From Pseudaeromonas sp963677375 (GTDB lineage: Bacteria > Pseudomonadota > Gammaproteobacteria > Enterobacterales > Aeromonadaceae): a stretch of DNA of 64,000 nucleotides. Below are positions 9,001 through 17,286 of the stretch, one piece after another. The translations under genes were made by a program, and so were the position numbers. The DNA lies in the NCBI GenBank assembly GCA_963677375.2, contig CAXXIF010000006.1, positions 62,001-126,000 of the forward strand. The letters run 5' to 3'. Every line of letters begins with the position of its first letter. The stretch's first letter is position 1. The notes under the pieces are model-generated. The model worked only from the letters and a program-made list of their open reading frames with translations. It ran no database searches and was not told the origin of the DNA.

Positions 9001-9284
9001 AGGCGAGCATCAACCCGCGCTTGGTCAACAAGGTGCATGAGGGGCGTCCGCATATTTTGGATCGCATCAAGAGTGGCGAGTACACCTATATCGTCAATAC
9101 GGCCGAAGGTCGTCAGGCGATCCAGGACTCCAAGCAACTGCGTCGTGGTGCCTTACAGCATAAGGTGTCATACACCACCACATTGAATGCCGCATTTGCT
9201 TGCTGTATGGCCATCCCGGTGGATGAGACGGCTAGCGTCAGTTCGGTGCAAGAGTTGCACGCACGCGTTCTGGCCGGGCGTTAA
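6057..9284 (+). CDS. carB: carbamoyl-phosphate synthase, large subunit
   Basis: Makes carbamoyl phosphate from bicarbonate, ammonia supplied by CarA and two ATP. At 1075 residues it is full length. It shows the internal duplication of the family: two ATP-grasp halves (about 1-400 and 550-935), each opening with a similar nucleotide-binding segment (ILGAGPIVIGQACEFDYSG and VLGGGPNRIGQGIEFDY), an oligomerisation region between, and a C-terminal MGS-like allosteric domain after about residue 936. TAAGGAG precedes the ATG. A strong terminator follows, closing the carAB operon. Confidence 0.97.
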   Translation: MPKRTDLKSILILGAGPIVIGQACEFDYSGAQACKALREEGYRVILVNSNPATIMTDPEMADATYIEPITWEVVRKIIEKERPDAVLPTMGGQTALNCALDLERHGVLAEFGVEMIGATADAIDKAEDRRRFDVSMRSIGLECPRAGIAHNMEEAWGVQQQVGFPCIIRPSFTMGGSGGGIAYNPEEFVEICERGLDLSPTKELLIDESLIGWKEYEMEVVRDRKDNCIIVCSIENFDPMGIHTGDSITVAPAQTLTDKEYQLMRNASMAVLREIGVETGGSNVQFGINPKDGRMVIIEMNPRVSRSSALASKATGFPIAKVAAKLAIGYTLDELMNDITGGKTPASFEPSIDYVVTKVPRFNFEKFAGANDRLTTQMKSVGEVMAIGRNFQESLHKALRGLETGKTGFDPMVDAKDPASFSRISHELQNAGADRIWYVADAFRAGLSVEGVFKLTKIDPWFLVQIEEIVKLEEQVMEGGMVGLSPEFLRALKRKGFADARLGILLGVAEGEVRKLRHKHNILPVYKRVDTCAAEFATNTAYMYSTYDEECEAAPTNRDKIMVLGGGPNRIGQGIEFDYCCVHAALALREDGYETIMVNCNPETVSTDYDTSDRLYFEPVTLEDVLEIVRVEQPKGVIVQYGGQTPLKLSRALEAAGVPIIGTSPDAIDRAEDRERFQQAVERLGLKQPENATVTAIEQAVQLAAKITYPLVVRPSYVLGGRAMEIVYDEQDLRRYFNEAVSVSNESPVLLDRFLDDAVEVDVDAICDGEQVVIGGIMEHIEQCGIHSGDSGCSLPPYTLSANVQDRIRDQVRKLAMELGVIGLMNVQFAVKDDEIYLIEVNPRAARTVPFVSKATGAPLAKIAARVMAGQSLAAQGFTKEIIPPFYSVKEVVLPFNKFPGVDPLLGPEMRSTGEVMGVGDTFAEAYAKSQLGANSAIPRSGRVLLSVRNGDKQRVVDLASKLIEAGFELDATHGTAVILGEASINPRLVNKVHEGRPHILDRIKSGEYTYIVNTAEGRQAIQDSKQLRRGALQHKVSYTTTLNAAFACCMAIPVDETASVSSVQELHARVLAGR

Positions 9285-9310
9285 GCCAGAGCCTGAATTG
9301 CATGAAACAT

Positions 9311-9342
9311 AAAAAAACCCCGGATTACTCCGGGGTTTTTTT
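9311..9342 (+). terminator. terminator after carB
   Basis: Seven A, ACCCCGGA, TTAC loop, TCCGGGGT and a run of T. The symmetry could serve both strands, though the minus gene at 9444 reads toward it as well. Confidence 0.9.
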
Positions 9343-9443
9343 GTTGGTGTTGGTGCTGAGTGAATATTAGGTGACTGCGTCCGAGATCTTCGAAGCGGAG
9401 ATGGCTGGCGCTGGTAAGTCGGCATCATCCTTCTTGAGACATA

Positions 9444-9890
9444 TTATTTCTGACCGATCACCCCTTCTTTTTCGATAACTAAATCCGGTAGCAGGGCGGC
9501 GAGATCCAGCTTGGCCTCCAGGCGGTAGTGCAAGGCATTGATCCCCCCCTTTTGCATCAGTTTTTGTGCCAGACCCAGAGTCGCCAACACATCCGGTACT
9601 GCGGTCAGCGTCACGTCCGCTTCGCCGTAGGCAGGTAGTACGGGCAGTTTATTCGTCACGCCACTGACCAGCTCTTGCCCTTCCAGGGACAAGGTGTAGC
9701 TGGCTCCGCGCAGTGACAGATCCTGAGCATTGGGATTGCTCAGATGCAAGTCGATGGCAAAGTTGGGCAACATGCCTTTGCTGGTAATAGGACGGATGGC
9801 CATGACTGTTGCTGTGGGTGTCTTGAGATCCGTAAGATTAGAGCAGGCAGCGAGTAGGCAAAATAGCAAGAGAGAAAGACGTGACAGCAT
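9444..9890 (-). CDS. LEA14/WHy-like small lipoprotein
   Basis: A 148-residue predicted outer-membrane or periplasmic lipoprotein: signal peptide MLSRLSLLLFCLLAAC with lipobox L-A-A-C at Cys16. The rest is one beta-rich domain with the pattern of the LEA type 2/WHy fold, for example PNFAIDLHLSNPNAQDLSLRGASYTLSLEGQEL, a repeated strand layout around an N-P-N turn. Members are linked to stress or envelope roles, but function is unknown here. The ATG at 9890 follows CTGGAGA; the frame runs on to 9986 without a start that would suit a lipoprotein. It is convergent with carB. Confidence 0.8.
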   Translation of the reverse strand: MLSRLSLLLFCLLAACSNLTDLKTPTATVMAIRPITSKGMLPNFAIDLHLSNPNAQDLSLRGASYTLSLEGQELVSGVTNKLPVLPAYGEADVTLTAVPDVLATLGLAQKLMQKGGINALHYRLEAKLDLAALLPDLVIEKEGVIGQK

Positions 9891-10170
9891 GAGTTCTCCA
9901 GTAGCGGATGGGGCGTTATGCGTGAAGCTGTAAGGGGGACGCCGAAACGGCGCCTGCCGCCAGAGTAGCACTGGTTCCCGTGGCATGTGAATGAGCGGAT
10001 TGCGCGTACCGAGCTACAACAGCTCGAAAACCACAGGATGGCACCACAGGAAAGATTGATCGGTCGCAGGATAACGCTGAGTTTTACATTCATTCTTGGC
10101 TTGATACTTGCCTGAATAGCCCTAAATCCGCAAGAATTGCGCTCTTATACCCATAACCGGCAGGATGCCA

Positions 10171-11694
10171 ATGAACTTCAGTAATCCCACGTCTATCACG
10201 TTCATCATCTATATCCTGGTGATGCTGGCCATCGGTTTTGCCGCATGGCGCTACACCCGTAACCTTTCCGACTACATCCTCGGTGGTCGTTCACTGGGCA
10301 GTTTTGTCACGGCCATGAGCGCTGGCGCCTCGGATATGAGTGGCTGGTTGTTACTTGGCTTACCAGGCGCGATCTTTGCCGCAGGCATTTCCGAAAGCTG
10401 GATCGCCATTGGTCTGGTGCTCGGTGCTTGGTTCAACTGGTTGTTTATTGCCGGGCGAATTCGGGTCTACACCGAAATCAGCAATAATGCGCTGACCCTG
10501 CCAGATTATTTTACTCATAGGTTTGAAGACCGCAGTCGCTTGCTGCGCTTGTTGTCGGCCGTGATCATACTGCTATTTTTTACTATCTACTGCGCATCCG
10601 GCATGGTGGCCGGGGCCCGGCTGTTCGAACAATCGTTTGGTTTGAACTACGACGTCGCGCTTTGGGCCGGGGCATTGGCCACAGTGATCTATGTGTTCGT
10701 TGGTGGATTTTTGGCGGTCAGTTGGACGGATACCGTCCAGGCAACCTTGATGATTTTTGCTCTCTTGCTGACACCAATGATCGTCATGCTGAAACTGGGA
10801 AGTTTTGACGAGACGCTGGCTGTTATTCAAGGCATTAACCTCGACTATACCAATATGTTCAGCGGGACTACGGGGATCGGCATCCTCTCCTTGATGGCAT
10901 GGGGCTTGGGCTATATGGGGCAGCCGCATATTCTGGCCCGTTTTATGGCGGCAAGCTCAGCCAAGGCGATCCCTAACGCACGGCGGATTGGGATGAGCTG
11001 GATGATTCTCTGTCTGCTGGGTGCCGTCGGGGTTGGCTTTTTCGGCATTGCCTATTTTGCGGCCTATCCAGAACAGGCGTCACCGGTTGTTGAAAACCGG
11101 GAGCGGATCTTTATCACTCTGGCTCAGGTGCTATTTAACCCCTGGATTGCCGGTATCCTGTTATCTGCTATTTTGGCTGCGATCATGAGCACGCTCTCGT
11201 GCCAGTTGCTCGTCTCCGCGTCTGCATTGACAGAAGATTTTTACAAGGCGTTCTTACGTCCCGCCGCATCGCAAACGGAACTGGTCTGGTGTGGCCGATT
11301 GATGGTCTTGTTGGTCGCCATCGTTGCCTTGTTCATTGCGCGGAATCCACAAAGTCAGGTGTTGAGCCTGGTGGGTTATGCCTGGGCTGGTTTCGGTGCG
11401 GCCTTCGGTCCTGTGGTGTTGTTTTCTCTGTTGTGGCCACGAATGACACGTAATGGTGCTTTGTTCGGTATGTTGGTAGGAGCTATGACGGTCATCGTCT
11501 GGCGAAATGCCGGGTGGTGGGGATTATATGAAATGGTGCCGGGATTCCTGGGAGCATCATTGACGATTGTCGTTGTCAGTCTGTTGGATCAGCAGCCGTC
11601 GACGGCAATGCGACTGGCTTATGCCCGGATGGAGTCTGAGTTGGGAGCTGAGGTAGCTCGAATCCTTCCGCTGGAGGAGGAAACAGTACAGTAG
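10171..11694 (+). CDS. putP: sodium/proline symporter
   Basis: Imports proline with Na+ across the inner membrane. About 507 residues with 13 predicted hydrophobic segments of the SSS family. Diagnostic stretches include LGGRSLGSFVTAMSAGASDMSGWLLLGLPGA, matching the second membrane segment of PutP, and the sodium-binding region around ILSAILAAIMSTLSCQLLVSASALTEDFY. The ATG at 10171 is preferred over that at 10165 because AGGA sits 5 bases before it. No putA dehydrogenase is next to it, so proline degradation must be encoded elsewhere or the gene serves osmoprotection. Confidence 0.94.
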   Translation: MNFSNPTSITFIIYILVMLAIGFAAWRYTRNLSDYILGGRSLGSFVTAMSAGASDMSGWLLLGLPGAIFAAGISESWIAIGLVLGAWFNWLFIAGRIRVYTEISNNALTLPDYFTHRFEDRSRLLRLLSAVIILLFFTIYCASGMVAGARLFEQSFGLNYDVALWAGALATVIYVFVGGFLAVSWTDTVQATLMIFALLLTPMIVMLKLGSFDETLAVIQGINLDYTNMFSGTTGIGILSLMAWGLGYMGQPHILARFMAASSAKAIPNARRIGMSWMILCLLGAVGVGFFGIAYFAAYPEQASPVVENRERIFITLAQVLFNPWIAGILLSAILAAIMSTLSCQLLVSASALTEDFYKAFLRPAASQTELVWCGRLMVLLVAIVALFIARNPQSQVLSLVGYAWAGFGAAFGPVVLFSLLWPRMTRNGALFGMLVGAMTVIVWRNAGWWGLYEMVPGFLGASLTIVVVSLLDQQPSTAMRLAYARMESELGAEVARILPLEEETVQ

Positions 11695-11728
11695 TTTTTT
11701 GGCTTCGCCATCCGGATTTTACTTTTGT

Positions 11729-11753
11729 ACGGCGACCTTAGGGTCGCCGTTGT
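11729..11753 (+). terminator. hairpin after putP, possible terminator
   Basis: Nine-base stem ACGGCGACC/GGTCGCCGT with loop TTAG, 35 bases after the putP stop. The following TGTGTT is a poor U-run, so it may only stabilise the 3' end. Confidence 0.5.
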
Positions 11754-11942
11754 GTTATGCGTGAAATCAAGTCTGGCAGTTAGTCGCTGTAACAAAATGC
11801 AACTGCTATATTTACAAATAAAAAATTCGATTCAGCTATCAGTCTCATCATTTTGCTCAGGTAGACTCAAGGTTGACCTGATACCGTTTTCATGGGTCCT
11901 ATTATATCATGTTCACGCAGTTTACTTTTTGGGGAGCACCAA

Positions 11943-13184
11943 ATGACCTATATCAGTCCTGTATCCCGGAAGACCATTGCTATGGTGCTTGCGGGGGGCA
12001 AAGGAGAGCGGCTCAGTCCGTTGACCCTATCCCGGCCCAAGCCCGGTGTTTCATTTGGCGGTAAGTATAAAATTATCGATTTCGTGTTGAGCAATTTCTT
12101 CAATTCCAACATCAAAAATGTCTACATCCTGACCCAGTACAAATCCTATCTGTTGAATAAGCATATTCGTGACTCCTGGGATAAATGGACGGGTTGGGAT
12201 GAACATTTTGAGGCCATTTCTCCCGAAACCAACAGTGAAGGGGAAGAGTGGTTCAAGGGAACCGCCGATGCTATCGGGCACTACCTGCGTTTCATTGAAG
12301 ACTCTGATGCGGATTATGTGGCGGTCTTCGGTGGCGACCATATCTATAAGATGGATATTCGCCAGATGATCGATTTTCATATCCAGCGAGAGGCTGACAT
12401 TACCATAGCGGCACTGGAAGTCGCGCAGGCAGAGGCGCGGCGTTTCGGGGTGTTTGGGGTTGATGAAGCGGGTAAGGTGCAGGAATTTGTCGAAAAACCG
12501 GCCGAGCCCAAAACCATCCCGGGCCGCGAGACCTGCTTTGCGTCCATGGGTAACTACATTTTTTCCCGGGAAAAGCTAATCAAGGTCATCAAAGAGGGAA
12601 AGAAGCTCTACTCCGATCTGGATTTTGGCAAGCATATTATTCCTATGATGCTCGAGACCGGGGATCGGGTATTTGCATATAACTTCAACGACAATGTGAT
12701 CCCGGATATGACCCCTGAGGAGAAGGGCTATTGGAAGGATGTGGGTACCCTGGATTCTTACTACGAAGCGAGCATGGATCTGATCGCGGTGTCACCGCAA
12801 CTCAATTTATACAACTACAAATGGCCCATTCTGACCAAGCCTAGTAACTTACCACCCGCTAAAACAGTGTTTGATGATGACGAGCGACGGGGTCAGGCTT
12901 TGGATTCATATCTCTGCGGCGGTTGTGTCATCAGTGGTGGCACTGTTCGTCGTTCCATCCTGGGGCAACGCTGCCGGATCAATAGTTATAGCCTGGTAGA
13001 GGATTCTATCCTGCTCGAGGGAGCCAACATTGGCCGCAATGCCAAGATCCGTCGGGCTATCATCGATGAGGGTGTGCAAATTCCAGACGGTAGTGTCATC
13101 GGCTATGACCATGAGGCGGATCGTCAAGCCGGGCATACAGTGACGGCGGCAGGAATTGTCGTGGTCTCAAACTGTAAGCGGTAG
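11943..13184 (+). CDS. glgC: glucose-1-phosphate adenylyltransferase
   Basis: Makes ADP-glucose from glucose-1-phosphate and ATP, the committed step of bacterial glycogen synthesis. 413 residues: an N-terminal nucleotidyltransferase domain with the pyrophosphorylase signature VLAGGKGERLSPL and the FGGDHIYKMD sugar-nucleotide site, and a C-terminal left-handed beta-helix region (about 300-400) where allosteric effectors bind. Start at the ATG after GGGGAGCACCAA; the frame is open 17 codons further up without a better start. No glgA, glgB, glgP or glgX lies beside it, unlike the glg cluster of enterobacteria. Confidence 0.95.
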   Translation: MTYISPVSRKTIAMVLAGGKGERLSPLTLSRPKPGVSFGGKYKIIDFVLSNFFNSNIKNVYILTQYKSYLLNKHIRDSWDKWTGWDEHFEAISPETNSEGEEWFKGTADAIGHYLRFIEDSDADYVAVFGGDHIYKMDIRQMIDFHIQREADITIAALEVAQAEARRFGVFGVDEAGKVQEFVEKPAEPKTIPGRETCFASMGNYIFSREKLIKVIKEGKKLYSDLDFGKHIIPMMLETGDRVFAYNFNDNVIPDMTPEEKGYWKDVGTLDSYYEASMDLIAVSPQLNLYNYKWPILTKPSNLPPAKTVFDDDERRGQALDSYLCGGCVISGGTVRRSILGQRCRINSYSLVEDSILLEGANIGRNAKIRRAIIDEGVQIPDGSVIGYDHEADRQAGHTVTAAGIVVVSNCKR

Positions 13185-13206
13185 AAACTAGGGTTATCGT
13201 GGTATC

Positions 13207-13235
13207 ACAAGAGGCGTCATTACGACGCCTCTTGT
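13207..13235. terminator. two-way terminator between glgC and the convergent 13247-13911 gene
   Basis: A 12-bp perfect stem, ACAAGAGGCGTC and its complement, with an ATTAC loop. It sits between two convergent stops. The U-run is weak on both strands, but the stem is strong. Confidence 0.65.
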
Positions 13236-13246
13236 CGTTGTATCCA

Positions 13247-13911
13247 CTACGGTTTTCCCTGGGGAATGAAGCTGTATTGGGCTCTGTATTGTGCCAGTTG
13301 GGCAACACCATAACTTTGAATGCTATCGAGGATGGGCTTGATCGTGGCTTTGTCTTTTTTAACGATGCGGTCACTACTGGCCATGGTGAAGCGGTAGGGG
13401 TGGTGATACTCCGATTGGTATTCGATGCTGGTAATGAGCCGGACCCGGATATCGTCATTCCACATGGCGGAATCAAAGAGTACCGGTGTGAAACTATTAC
13501 CTTGAGAGGCTTTGGCCTGATCGTTGATTTGGCGAATATTATGCAGACCCGTTCGACGGCTACGGCATATAAATGTTCTGGGTCAGCCTCTACTCGCAGT
13601 AATTCGCTGTTATCAATCACCCGGCTGATGATTAGCTGACTGGTGATGCGTTCACTGTAAACCGTGCCAAGACGAACCGCGCCATCACTCAGCGTCAGTG
13701 TGTTGTCTTGTTGTACCCAACGACTGAGTGATGGCAAGCAACCGAGTGCGGTGGCGAAAATCAGTGCCAAAGCGATGATGAAAGCTTCTATCCGATAATG
13801 GTGCGGCGTGCAGACAACGGACACAGTATCTCCATGTAAGACGCCGCCGACGGTCGCCGGGTGATGGTCACGAGAGAGATGGCTCACGGTTTTTTCATGA
13901 GGCATTTTCAT
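13247..13911 (-). pseudogene. membrane-anchored hypothetical protein split by a single-base frameshift
   Basis: Read from 13911, the first 121 residues include a hydrophobic segment (about 42-60, AFIIALALIFATALGCL) and a soluble domain. After Arg121 the frame turns into low-quality sequence. Moving by one base at 13547-13551, where the minus strand reads CGGGT, gives a smooth continuation, LHNIRQINDQAKASQGN onward, to a stop at 13247 directly beside the terminator. Restoring one G would give a protein of about 221 residues. I do not recognise its family. Either the gene is broken or one base of a G run was lost in sequencing. The original frame stays open to 13096 across glgC, which is a shadow. 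Confidence 0.7.
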
Positions 13912-14053
13912 GCGGTTAAATTCCTTATGGCGTCATTTCGGGGGTATCGTCGGTTGACACCTGGATCACGGGTTGTTTCGCAACACGACTACAGCGACCA
14001 GTGCTGATGTTTCTTACCGCTGATTGCTCCGTCACGACGTCGATCTGATTAGT

Positions 14054-14257
14054 TTAATTTAGCAGCTTCCGTTGTAATTCATTGAGTTGTTGCTCCCAAA
14101 GCCAATTATCACAACAAGCCGGTTGAACCAGATTCCACCAGGTTGAACCCCGGATGATGCAGGCATGAACTTCGCCTTCAGCCTCATCTAGGGTGAAACT
14201 GGCTCCGATCAGCCGACAGGTGGTATGCAGATGTGCTCGGATTTGTTCGACTGTCAT
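14054..14257 (-). CDS. small hypothetical protein, 67 residues
   Basis: Unrecognised, acidic N-terminal half and a Trp/Cys-rich centre (STWWNLVQPACCDNWLWEQQ). A strong GAGGTG lies before the ATG. No signal peptide or membrane segment. It reads in the same direction as the frameshifted gene that follows it, 143 bases away, and is divergent from the DUF2845 gene at 14451. The paired Cys and several Trp residues might support metal or ligand binding, but that is a guess. Confidence 0.6.
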   Translation of the reverse strand: MTVEQIRAHLHTTCRLIGASFTLDEAEGEVHACIIRGSTWWNLVQPACCDNWLWEQQLNELQRKLLN

Positions 14258-14450
14258 GATACACCTCGTACTTGCCGTTTACCGCGAGTTCTGTGTGTCG
14301 CCGGGTGGTCAACATTGTTTTCTGTGATGACTCTTTATCGGCAATACATTGCGGGATATAAGGGATTCGTGGTGTTATTTTTATCGGAGTCCCTATTCTT
14401 CGATAGGGTTTGAGATCCCCATGGATGGATAGATCCAGGAGAGAGTGCTT

Positions 14451-14762
14451 ATGCCATTTGTGCGTGCCGCAATTGCTTTATCCCTGTTTTGTACAGCATC
14501 CCTGCCGGTTCATGCGGCTGTGTTACGGTGTAAAAATTCAGTTTTGACCACCGGCGATCCCAGTGTCGAGCTGTTACTGAAATGCGGTAAGCCACTGCTG
14601 GTGGAGCCATTGACCACGACGGCACTGAGTCAGGATGGTCATCTGACTCAGGTGAGTGCGGGTGAACGTTGGGTGTTTGATATGGGCAAAGGCATGTTTA
14701 TGCAAATTGTGACGGTGCAAAATGGGGTGATACAGCAAATAGAAGACGGCCCGCGAAATTGA
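14451..14762 (+). CDS. DUF2845 exported protein
   Basis: 103 residues with a signal peptide of about 22 residues ending at VHA-AVL. The mature part matches the DUF2845 pattern: an LRC motif followed by TGD, then E-x-x-x-KCG-x-P (LRCKNSVLTTGDPSVELLLKCGKP contains two Cys likely to form a disulfide) and a W-x-F/Y-D strand (ERWVFDMG). Function is unknown for the family; members are small periplasmic proteins. ATG at 14451 chosen because AGGAGAG lies 7 bases upstream; a GTG at 14445 is in frame. A small hairpin (14391-14408) lies in its leader. Confidence 0.82.
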   Translation: MPFVRAAIALSLFCTASLPVHAAVLRCKNSVLTTGDPSVELLLKCGKPLLVEPLTTTALSQDGHLTQVSAGERWVFDMGKGMFMQIVTVQNGVIQQIEDGPRN

Positions 14763-14828
14763 TGCGGGCCGTAAAAATCACAGGGTTCTACAACAATAAA
14801 TCAGGCAAGCTCTAGCATGAATCAATGT

Positions 14829-15038
14829 TCAGGGGCGGAATTGTCTCAGATCGCGGACTTGACGATTGATTTCAGCCACTGATTGCAAAGATCCCCGGCC
14901 ATGATGTGTTTCATAACAAACAACACCCTGTTCGAAGCGGAATGGACCCTGCTCCTCGATAAAAAACACACCTTGGTGAAAGGTCTTCACATACCGAGCA
15001 ATCTGTTTGGGATGGAACCACCGAAATACCTTGATCAT
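14829..15038 (-). CDS. small hypothetical protein, 69 residues
   Basis: Unrecognised small basic protein, MIKVFRWFHPKQIARYVKTF at its start, no signal peptide. A very strong AAGGGGGGCAG ribosome site before the ATG at 15038 supports real translation; the frame opens 20 codons earlier without such a site. It is convergent with the DUF2845 gene and divergent from the Na/Pi transporter. The mix of aromatic and basic residues suggests a nucleic-acid or membrane-surface contact, without firm support. Confidence 0.6.
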   Translation of the reverse strand: MIKVFRWFHPKQIARYVKTFHQGVFFIEEQGPFRFEQGVVCYETHHGRGSLQSVAEINRQVRDLRQFRP

Positions 15039-15224
15039 TTTCTGCCCCCCTTCGTCAATTGTTCCAAGCGCAGCCATGCTAGGTGCCATCAATGGCATTT
15101 TTGTGTCAGCGGGTAGAAATTGTCATGACAATCCGTAAATGGCATGCCGGTCGACAGACAGCTTGTCGCTCCTGAACTATGGTCAAACCAGATGCTTCTT
15201 TTCAGCCTTGGTTCGAGGTGGTTG

Positions 15225-17108
15225 ATGGATCCGCTTCCGCTGCTAGGGCATGGTAGCCGTGTATGGCGTATCAGCCTTCTCTTCTCTTTACACCGTCGTC
15301 TGGGGCGGTTACGTCCCGTTCTCCTGATTGTGGCCATTGGCTTATTATTGTGGGTTCTCAAACTTCATCTCAGTCTTGAGCAAGTTGCAGCCGGGGTCGC
15401 TATTTTTCTGTTCGGTATGTTTTTCCTCGAGCAGGGGTTTAGCCGATTGGCTTCTGCCCAGTGGCGTCGTGGAGTGCGACAACTGACCTCCTCAATGAGT
15501 CGTGCGTTTGGGCTTGGTCTGTTTGCGACGCTACTTACGCAATCCAGTGCTCTGGTGGCCTTGCTGACCCTCTCCTTTCTCTCAGCGGGTATGCTCGATT
15601 TTTTGGCCGGTATTGCCATCATGGCGGGTGCTAATCTAGGGACTACCTCGGGAGGCTGGTTGATGGCCAGCCTTGGATTAAAGCTTGGTTTCATCGACTC
15701 AGCGTTCTTGCTACTGGTGGTCGGCATGCTGCTGATTTCGATGCCAAGATGGGGAACCCGCGGGCTGGGTATGGTGATCTCCGGGGTGGGGTTTCTGTTC
15801 CTGGGGATCGAATATATCAAGACCGGATTCCTGTCATTATCTGGATTAATTGATTTAAGCCACTACGCGGTATCGGGCTGGCAGGGGATTGGTCTCTACT
15901 TTGTAATCGGGATACTGGTGACGCTGGTGATGCAGTCCAGCCATGCAGCAATATTGTTGTGTATGGCGGCTCTGAATGCAGGCCAGTTAGAGTTTGACAA
16001 TGGTTTGGCATTGGTTTTGGGGATTAATATCGGGGCGACCGGCCCCGTCTTGTTGGGCGCGGTCCACTCCTCATTAGAGGGCAAGCGCTTGGCATGGCTG
16101 GATTTATTCTGCAAAGTGCTGACGGCGGTCTGTTGTTTATTGGCTTTTTATCCGCTGCGCCGCCTCACGGATGGATTAGGTGATCTGCTCGGGCTGCACG
16201 AGCAGGATCTTGCCTTGCGATTGGCGCTGTACCATACCCTGTTTAATCTGTTTGCTATTGCCTGGTTGCTCCCCCTGAGGGAGCAAGCAAGTCGTGTCAT
16301 GACCCGGATATTACCACCTCACGCCGATCATAATGTGGCCCATGCCTGCTATCTGGACCGCGTCGTTGCCGTACACCCGGTGGCTGCCGAGCAGGCGCTG
16401 ATCCACGAAATTGTGCATCTCTTTCATGAATGTCAGGTGATTACAGCTCGAGGCATGCTCGGCATGCCATGGCGTCTCATGTTGATGCATCCGACCCCAG
16501 AGCATGTTCCTCTCGGGGAAGATCTTCCTAATCTGCAACGGTTGTATTTACACGGGGTCAAACCGTTGTTTGGCGAAATCATTACCTTTGCCGCGTTATG
16601 TAAGACCGGGATGGGGCGTGAACAAGCGGAGCAAATTGATGCCCTGGTTGCTGTGGCGCGCAGTATGACCGAGGTTATCCGGTTACAGCGCCAGCTTCAG
16701 AGCAACCTGCTTCAGGTGCTGGCTAATGGCTCAGAGCTGCTGCAACTGCGTTATAAAGCATTGCAACGTCGGCTCTTACTCTTTAATCGGGAGGTCCGAC
16801 AGCTGTTCGATGCCCCTGAGCCGGAGAGTATTCGTGGTTTACTGGCCTTAGAGGTCAAACGGGTGGTCATACAAAGCCGACGAGATCGGGAGGACATCGA
16901 GTTGTTGATCCGCAGTAACAAGCTAGGAGCGATAGATGCGGCCAGTTTGATGAATGACTCACAGACTCTGCGGCGTATTCAGCGCCAGCAACTCAAGGCG
17001 TTGCAAACATTAACGAGCCACGCGGCAGCAAACCGCGAGGTATCGGCGACGCAAATATTAGCCTGGCTGCAACAACAGGAGTCATTGACTGAGTCCCGAG
17101 TGGGTTGA
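15225..17108 (+). CDS. Na/Pi cotransporter family protein with PhoU-like tail
   Basis: Inner-membrane phosphate transporter of the NptA/YjbB type. The two inverted repeat halves each carry the QSS motif: LLTQSSALVALLTLSF with GANLGTTSGG, and VMQSSHAAILLCMAAL with GINIGATGPV. About nine membrane segments fill residues 30-360. The C-terminal 270 residues are helical with no membrane segment and resemble a PhoU-like domain, as in E. coli YjbB. The start at 15225 has GAGG 6 bases before; an ATG at 15144 in frame lacks a ribosome site. pitA follows on the same strand, so two unrelated phosphate carriers lie in tandem. Family members run as Na-dependent uptake or as phosphate export valves. Confidence 0.9.
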   Translation: MDPLPLLGHGSRVWRISLLFSLHRRLGRLRPVLLIVAIGLLLWVLKLHLSLEQVAAGVAIFLFGMFFLEQGFSRLASAQWRRGVRQLTSSMSRAFGLGLFATLLTQSSALVALLTLSFLSAGMLDFLAGIAIMAGANLGTTSGGWLMASLGLKLGFIDSAFLLLVVGMLLISMPRWGTRGLGMVISGVGFLFLGIEYIKTGFLSLSGLIDLSHYAVSGWQGIGLYFVIGILVTLVMQSSHAAILLCMAALNAGQLEFDNGLALVLGINIGATGPVLLGAVHSSLEGKRLAWLDLFCKVLTAVCCLLAFYPLRRLTDGLGDLLGLHEQDLALRLALYHTLFNLFAIAWLLPLREQASRVMTRILPPHADHNVAHACYLDRVVAVHPVAAEQALIHEIVHLFHECQVITARGMLGMPWRLMLMHPTPEHVPLGEDLPNLQRLYLHGVKPLFGEIITFAALCKTGMGREQAEQIDALVAVARSMTEVIRLQRQLQSNLLQVLANGSELLQLRYKALQRRLLLFNREVRQLFDAPEPESIRGLLALEVKRVVIQSRRDREDIELLIRSNKLGAIDAASLMNDSQTLRRIQRQQLKALQTLTSHAAANREVSATQILAWLQQQESLTESRVG

Positions 17109-17286
17109 GCTCTGGAGAATGGTTTTCGTTTAGGCTGCGTTCAGCTTCATTTGACTGGAGGGCAAGCTTTTTTTTCGTCTTTTTTTAGGCGATTTCATAT
17201 GAAAAGGGTCGATGTCATCTTTCGCACCATCATCTTTCTGTCATAATTCGCCGCGGTCAATTCCCGACTCTAACCGTCGTATTATT

